Shown piece after piece: positions 23,627-27,363 of a DNA stretch of 27,363 nucleotides. Position 1 is the first letter of the stretch. Each line of letters begins with the position of its first letter. The position numbers and the translations under genes were made by a program. The stretch is taken from assembly GCA_023663915.1 (NCBI GenBank), contig JAMPGN010000027.1, forward strand, positions 1 to 27,363, given 5' to 3'. Origin of the DNA: Eubacterium sp. GTDB lineage: Bacteria > Bacillota_A > Clostridia > Lachnospirales > Lachnospiraceae. The notes beneath the pieces are model-generated. The model did not search any database. It had not been told where the DNA came from and saw only the letters and a list, made by a program, of their open reading frames with translations.

Positions 23627-23866
23627 ATGGATAGGGAACGGATAAAAAAATGTTTTTATTGTAAAGGAAATATGGTTGATGATTTCAATAACTATATGGC
23701 GGATTTGGATGGACGTTTCATTATTGTACGCCATGTACCTTGCCATAAATGCAGTCAATGTGGTGAGGTTTCCTACAGTGGAGAAGTAGTGACAAGGCTT
23801 GAGGAAATTGTAGAAAAGTTAAAGGAAGTATTAACCGAAGTGGCTGTTGTAGAATATGTAGCGTAA
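23627..23866 (+). CDS. YgiT/MqsA-type zinc-finger antitoxin, apparently orphan
   Basis: A 79-residue protein with two CxxC knuckles, C9/C12 (CFYC) and C42/C45 (CSQCGE), and the pattern of the zinc-binding N-terminal half of MqsA (the I-V-rich strand before VPCHKCSQCGE). The C-terminal part is a short helix; the separate helix-turn-helix domain of full MqsA is missing, as in the many short YgiT-type antitoxins. These are normally encoded right after a small toxin gene (DUF4258 or MqsR type), but the upstream 110 bp hold only a promoter and the repeat end. It is followed by a broken gene. Its usual toxin therefore appears lost or replaced. ATG 23627 has AAAAAGG about 10 bases upstream. Confidence 0.78.
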   Translation: MDRERIKKCFYCKGNMVDDFNNYMADLDGRFIIVRHVPCHKCSQCGEVSYSGEVVTRLEEIVEKLKEVLTEVAVVEYVA

Positions 23867-23872
23867 TTGTGA

Positions 23873-24130
23873 AGCTGGACGGATAGGGAGATAATTGACA
23901 TACCAAATATCAGTGAAATAAAAAAGCATCTGATCGTATTTGATGAAGATTTCCCAGAGTTATCTCCGGCAATGTATAAAGCATTTAAAAGTTCAGTAGT
24001 ACAGAGAAATTGAAGAAGAATGCGTGAATCAGAGGTGAAGGCATTTCTCGGTGCTGATGTCGATATCGAAATTGCGCATCTGGAAAGTAGCGTAAAATGG
24101 GCACATCGCCGTACCTTATTGATTTTTTGA
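23873..24130 (+). pseudogene. Broken gene with an in-frame stop, family not recognised
   Basis: After the antitoxin stop, the same frame codes ISEIKKHLIVFDEDFPELSP and then AMYKAFKSSVVQRN, meets TGA at 24011-24013, and continues in the same frame RRMRESEVKAFLGADVD to TLLIF and a stop at 24130. Both parts look like real protein (charged and regular), and one base change would restore a continuous reading frame. There is no ATG, GTG or TTG start near the beginning. It is probably a decayed gene, possibly the antitoxin's former partner, but I do not recognise the family. Confidence 0.4.
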
Positions 24131-24146
24131 GTAGATTGTGTATAAT
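24119..24146 (+). promoter_or_regulatory. Promoter of the small protein / GNAT pair
   Basis: TTGATT (24119-24124), 16 bp and a perfect TATAAT (24141-24146), about 50 bp before the AGGAGG ribosome site of the following gene. Confidence 0.55.
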
Positions 24147-24199
24147 AAAAATTAAGAAATAGAACTATTGTTAGACGATTTTTGCTAGGAGGTGTTTTT

Positions 24200-24382
24200 A
24201 TGGCAACATCAAGTATTTTTGCCAATGTAAGGATTACAGATCCTCAGCAGGTAGAAATTTTTGCAGATGCTTTGGATGCATCGGCTGCGGAGCCGGAAAG
24301 AGTGCCAACTGCACCTGTAATTCCACTTGTGACAAATATAGAAATGATACAGAAATTTATGACAGATGAGGATAACGAATGA
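24200..24382 (+). CDS. Small 60-aa protein, possible antitoxin-like partner of the GNAT-type gene
   Basis: Starts MATSSIFANVRITDPQQVEIF and ends with an acidic TDEDNE tail. ATG 24200 is chosen because a perfect AGGAGG lies 7 bases upstream; a TTG at 24182 would place that site inside the gene. Proteins with this wording (SIFANxxIxDPxxxExFxDALxxSA then TAPVxPL) occur, to my memory, as small genes next to acetyltransferase-like genes in Firmicutes; this is not verified. Its stop overlaps the next start by 4 bp (ATGA), so the two are translationally coupled. The small acidic first gene plus overlapping enzyme-like second gene is the layout of toxin-antitoxin pairs, but no DNA-binding domain is evident. 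Confidence 0.7.
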   Translation: MATSSIFANVRITDPQQVEIFADALDASAAEPERVPTAPVIPLVTNIEMIQKFMTDEDNE

Positions 24383-24978
24383 TGAATGAATGCATAGCGG
24401 TTAATATTCTGGATATTCTACAGGCGATCGGGGAGGAGAAATTGCGTAGGCTTCTCTCCGATTTTTCGTCTCCATTAAATTACGAAGTGGAGGACTTTAT
24501 CCGTAATAAGTCAATTGAATTTGCAAAGAAAAAGTTGTCTATTACATATTTGGTCATAAGAAAAACGGATAGCAGAGAAAGAATATTGGTGGGAATATTT
24601 ACGTTGGCGCATAAAGCACTTGAAGTAACAAATAGCAACATTAGTAATACAGCCCGGCGGAAGCTATCAAGGTATGCAAAATTGGATGAGGAAACAGATA
24701 GATATAATGTATCGGCATTTTTGATTGCCCAATTTGGGAAAAATAGTGCGGTTTCTGAAAAGTGGGAGATTAGCGGAAATGAACTTATGGATTTAACTTT
24801 TGAAATATTGAAACACGTGCAGCACTATGTTGGCGGAGGGGTAGTATATTTGGATTGCGAGAATATAGATAAAGTGCTGGGGTTTTATGAAAATGATTAT
24901 AACCGATTTAAGCGGTTTGGTGAACGAAATGCGGAAAGTGAGGGGAAGAAATATTTACAGTTACTGAGATTTTTCTGA
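24379..24978 (+). CDS. GNAT-like acetyltransferase, candidate toxin of a two-gene unit
   Basis: A 199-residue protein whose layout fits the GNAT fold: helix VEDFIRNKSIEFAKKKL, strand ITYLVI, strand ILVGIFTLAHKAL, then DRYNVSAFLIAQFGKNSA (where the acetyl-CoA strand and loop would lie), then helix ELMDLTFEILKHV, strand GGGVVYLDCEN and the terminal FYENDYNRFKRFGE. The acetyl-CoA loop usually reads Q/RxxGxG/A; here it is AQFGKNSA, an imperfect match, so activity is uncertain. The start overlaps the preceding stop by 4 bp; two adjacent ATG codons (24379, 24382) are possible. The arrangement resembles acetyltransferase toxin pairs such as TacAT, though the first gene is not of the ribbon-helix-helix type. 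Confidence 0.6.
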   Translation: MMNECIAVNILDILQAIGEEKLRRLLSDFSSPLNYEVEDFIRNKSIEFAKKKLSITYLVIRKTDSRERILVGIFTLAHKALEVTNSNISNTARRKLSRYAKLDEETDRYNVSAFLIAQFGKNSAVSEKWEISGNELMDLTFEILKHVQHYVGGGVVYLDCENIDKVLGFYENDYNRFKRFGERNAESEGKKYLQLLRFF

Positions 24979-25084
24979 CAAAGTATGACAGAACTTATTT
25001 TTTCTTCTGAAAAATTCATCCATAGAAGTGAGGACGTTAGAGGAAATTGCTGATATATGATGCGATTATAGACGAGGTGATAAA

Positions 25085-26023
25085 ATGGAGTTTAAGTTGA
25101 ACGAATATCATAGGAATATACCTGATGAAGAATTATTAGCTGATATAAAAAGAGTTGCAAAATCTCTAAATAAGAATTCTTTATCTAAAAGAGATTATGC
25201 GAAAGAAGGCAAATATAGTACAACCACAATACACAAGCGATTTGGAGGTTGGATTAAAACTCTGGAATTGTGTGGTATGCAAGCAAATGCCAATCAATTA
25301 GCGGCATTATTAAGTAGTCATGAACATCGCACAATTGCCACAGATGAATTATTAAATGATATAAAACGAGTGGCAAAATTGCTTAATAAGGACTCTATTA
25401 GCAGTGGAGAATACAATACATATGGTTACTTTTCAAGTGATACTTGTTTTAAACGTTTTTCAACTTGGAATGAAGCATTGAGACAGGCGGGATTAGAACC
25501 GTATGTACAAGTATCTGTACATCGTATTGATGATGAAGTTTTGTTGAAAGAAATTGAACGGATATGGATAAAATTAGGACGTCAACCGACCACTACTGAT
25601 ATGAAATCAGGAATAGCAAATTATTCTCTACATGCTTATGCAGAACATTTTGGAGGATGGCGCGGAGCGTTGCAAGCATTTATACAATATATTGAAAATA
25701 CAAATGCAAATGATGATGTGTTAGTTGATAATGCGCCTTTTGATGATTTGAATAATATTGATAAAGATATTGTCTTTCATAAAACAACAGAGGACTTTCG
25801 GCATATGACTTCAAGAGATGTGAATTATAGACTTCGCTTTAAAGTCATGCAACGTGATAATTTCAAATGTTGTATATGTGGAAATTCGCCAGCAAAAAAT
25901 CCAGATATTGAATTGCATGTAGATCACATCATTCCATGGTCTAAAGGCGGTGAAACCGTATTGGAAAACTTACAAACTCTTTGTTCGGTATGTAATTTAG
26001 GGAAAAGTGATTTGGAAATGTGA
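25085..26023 (+). CDS. HNH endonuclease with three N-terminal repeats
   Basis: A 312-residue protein with an HNH nuclease at its C-terminus (about 250-310). It has C262xxC265, the HVDHIIPW core with H278, D280 and H281, N295 in ENLQTLC, and C300xxC303, so both zinc knuckles and catalytic residues are intact. The first about 200 residues carry three copies of an about 50-residue unit (about 14-64, 87-137, 151-197), each ending in a phenylalanine-gly/ser-thr-W segment such as RFGGWIKTLELCG, RFSTWNEALRQAG and HFGGWRGALQAF. These match the repeat often found with homing-type HNH enzymes and probably read DNA. ATG 25085 follows GAGGTG. The HEPN-motif gene starts 60 bp later. It could be a homing or a restriction-type enzyme; no methylase is nearby. 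Confidence 0.85.
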   Translation: MEFKLNEYHRNIPDEELLADIKRVAKSLNKNSLSKRDYAKEGKYSTTTIHKRFGGWIKTLELCGMQANANQLAALLSSHEHRTIATDELLNDIKRVAKLLNKDSISSGEYNTYGYFSSDTCFKRFSTWNEALRQAGLEPYVQVSVHRIDDEVLLKEIERIWIKLGRQPTTTDMKSGIANYSLHAYAEHFGGWRGALQAFIQYIENTNANDDVLVDNAPFDDLNNIDKDIVFHKTTEDFRHMTSRDVNYRLRFKVMQRDNFKCCICGNSPAKNPDIELHVDHIIPWSKGGETVLENLQTLCSVCNLGKSDLEM

Positions 26024-26083
26024 TATGAATAAGCTCCCAGTTTTGTTTAAACGTTAAACTCGATATAGAAGGTGTTTTGAAAA

Positions 26084-27025
26084 ATGATTTGGAAAGTTGA
26101 AATGGAAATAGGCGATCATATTCGTTCGTGGAGCGATCAGCAGATCAGAACAGAATTTGCGAGCGTTGATATTTCAATAGAAATTAAAGATAGAAAATGT
26201 AACATGATTTTAGAAGGAAAATCGGAAGCGGTCAAAAAGGCATTTTATATTGTATGGGAAGTCTTGTTTTTATATGATGGGTATTTTTACAGCCCTTTGA
26301 AGTTGACAATTGACGGTGAAGAAAAAAATATTGATGATTTAATCAGGGTTGCTTTTTATAAGTCTGGTCACCAGTGGATTTCGTCAGCTATATTATTAGG
26401 GCGTGCAGAGCGGAATCTGTCAGAAAATGTTTTAAAAGCTTTTGATAAGATGAGAAACGAAGGAAAAAAGGATGAAAAAATGACAAAATCAGTAGTCAAT
26501 GCATTTTTTTATCTACATTCAGATGGATATGAGAAAATTAATGAAGCTCATCGCTTGTCATTATATTTGAATGTTTGCGATGGATTTGTTAATAACACCT
26601 ATAAAGAGACCAAAAATGTCAAAACTAATTTTGAGCGAGTTATAAAAAGAACATTGGATGCTGATAGGATTTTGTATGGTCTTAGGTTGATGGGGATGAA
26701 TCGAAATGATTTTTGTTATGTTTTGGCTCAGGAAAGAAATGAAGTTGACCATTATATTTATAAAAAAGATAGCATTGCAACACATATGTTTAAATCCGAA
26801 GATGTTGCTAAATATTACATAAGCTGGTATTTTACTTATGTAGTAGAACTGGCTCTCAGGGTTTCTTTTCTTGATCATTTAGGGGTAGAAATAAAGAAAG
26901 AGTATAAAGATTACGCTATGGATCTCATAAATGACTGGGTAATTTTTGAAAATGGATTTGATGAAAAATGTGCTACACCTTATTATCAACTTAAACAATC
27001 TAAATACAGATTGGTTCAGAAGTAA
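26084..27025 (+). CDS. Unknown protein with a HEPN-type RNxxxH motif
   Basis: A 313-residue, mostly helical protein with no close family I can name. Residues 1-80 are a mixed alpha/beta segment. The rest is helical, and residues 218-223 read R-N-E-V-D-H in the context LAQERNEVDHYIYK, the exact RNxxxH pattern of the HEPN ribonuclease superfamily (Apea-like group in general look). HEPN proteins act in abortive-infection, toxin-antitoxin and CRISPR-linked defence. It lies 60 bp downstream of the HNH gene on the same strand; the gap holds a small GTTTAA/TTAAAC dyad (26045-26059) and a weak ribosome site. The motif is directly visible; the enzymatic call is inference. Confidence 0.5.
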   Translation: MIWKVEMEIGDHIRSWSDQQIRTEFASVDISIEIKDRKCNMILEGKSEAVKKAFYIVWEVLFLYDGYFYSPLKLTIDGEEKNIDDLIRVAFYKSGHQWISSAILLGRAERNLSENVLKAFDKMRNEGKKDEKMTKSVVNAFFYLHSDGYEKINEAHRLSLYLNVCDGFVNNTYKETKNVKTNFERVIKRTLDADRILYGLRLMGMNRNDFCYVLAQERNEVDHYIYKKDSIATHMFKSEDVAKYYISWYFTYVVELALRVSFLDHLGVEIKKEYKDYAMDLINDWVIFENGFDEKCATPYYQLKQSKYRLVQK

Positions 27026-27088
27026 GAAAAACGATAGATGAGATTGTGGGGATAATTGACCAAATAGTTTTATGTGTAATCTATGTAA

Positions 27089-27135
27089 AGAGTGGCACTT
27101 TTTGCTTATCCGTTTTGATGATGCAGCGCCACCCT
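27089..27135 (-). terminator. Hairpin downstream of gene X (right copy)
   Basis: On the minus strand AGGGTGGC pairs with GCCACTCT (8 bp with one G-U pair), followed by a short T run. The left repeat keeps the same fold with different bases. It fits a terminator for the minus-strand gene ending at 27170. Confidence 0.45.
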
Positions 27136-27272
27136 TTTAGCAATATTATGAATGCTGTCTTATAAAATCTTAGTTTGCGCTTTTCGCCGGATTGCAGTCA
27201 AACCCTGGATTAAACGCATAGAAATTCTTCTCGTTCAGATGATCCTGCACGATCCTTAAAGCTTCACCGAAA
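27103..27272. repeat. Direct repeat, right copy
   Basis: Matches 23341-23510 in the same orientation with a constant offset of 3762 bp. The 66 bp at 27207-27272 are identical to 23445-23510. Homology ends at 27272, inside the open reading frame of the gene at the window edge, so only the gene's 3' end is duplicated. Confidence 0.9.
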
Positions 27273-27363
27273 CGGGAAGATTGAAGTAAAAATATCTCAT
27301 AAAATGTATACCTCAAAATGTGTGCTTCAATCTTTCATGGTTGATTGTTAAATGTTCCAAGTG
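27170..27363 (-). CDS. Gene X, C-terminal part (runs off window), family not recognised
   Basis: On the minus strand the frame is open from the window edge to TAA (27172-27170). It codes HLEHLTINHERLKHILRYTF, then YEIFLLQSSRFGEALRIV, then QDHLNEKNFYAF and NPGFDCNPAKSAN. The absence of stops in AT-rich DNA, together with the conserved duplicated tail at 23408-23510, supports a real gene. It was missed by simple ORF length rules because it is cut by the window. I do not recognise the family. It is the intact partner at the right edge of the repeat-bracketed cassette. Confidence 0.6.

Noticed and set aside
23341..27272. Pair of 170-bp repeats as insertion sequence ends
   Set aside because: They are direct repeats made of a gene 3' end and its hairpin, with no transposase between them and no terminal inverted repeats seen.

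Overview
The window looks like chromosome from an anaerobic, spore-forming Clostridia, most likely a Lachnospiraceae gut bacterium. This rests on the oxygen-independent ribonucleotide reductase (NrdD/NrdG), a GerA-family spore germination protein, clostridial-type polysaccharide and methionine/cysteine enzymes, strong AGGAGG ribosome binding sites, and a mix of GC-moderate core genes with AT-rich inserts. The genus call is inference.

Layout. Positions 1-1387 (+) hold nucleotide metabolism: the C-terminus of NrdD, then NrdG and dUTPase. Positions 1388-4780 are an AT-rich insert with a YefM/YoeB-type toxin-antitoxin pair (consensus promoter plus a phased operator), a zinc-ribbon/TM2 membrane protein, and a divergent FtsK/SpoIIIE-type DNA translocase. 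Positions 4785-12336 (+) return to core-like DNA: a GerA/SpoVAF-like germination protein, an unusual fusion of a family-1 beta-glycosidase to a type I mannose-6-phosphate isomerase, a pair of PLP enzymes of sulfur amino acid metabolism (trans-sulfuration enzyme plus MalY/PatB lyase), and an acidic coiled-coil protein. A large polytopic membrane protein (12373-14331) follows; it contains a run of nine G in its coding sequence.

Positions 14407-20098 (-) form a probable operon read right to left: a LysM lipoprotein, a MoxR ATPase, a DUF58 protein and a DUF4129-like membrane protein. glgB (20208-22019, -) is divergent from a TetR-type regulator (22177, +) that is followed closely by a small lipoprotein.

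Positions 23329-27363 are the most unusual part. About 3.6 kb of AT-rich DNA is bracketed by two direct repeats of about 170 bp. Each repeat is the 3' end of the same minus-strand gene plus its downstream hairpin. The right copy is still attached to an open gene that runs off the window; the left copy is only the last 34-35 codons. Between them lie an orphan YgiT/MqsA-type zinc-finger antitoxin, a broken gene, a two-gene overlapping unit (60-aa protein plus GNAT-like protein), an HNH endonuclease with three N-terminal repeats, and a protein carrying a HEPN-type RNxxxH motif. This is my best candidate for an undescribed defence-type or mobile cassette. No integrase or transposase gene, CRISPR array, tRNA or rRNA was recognised.
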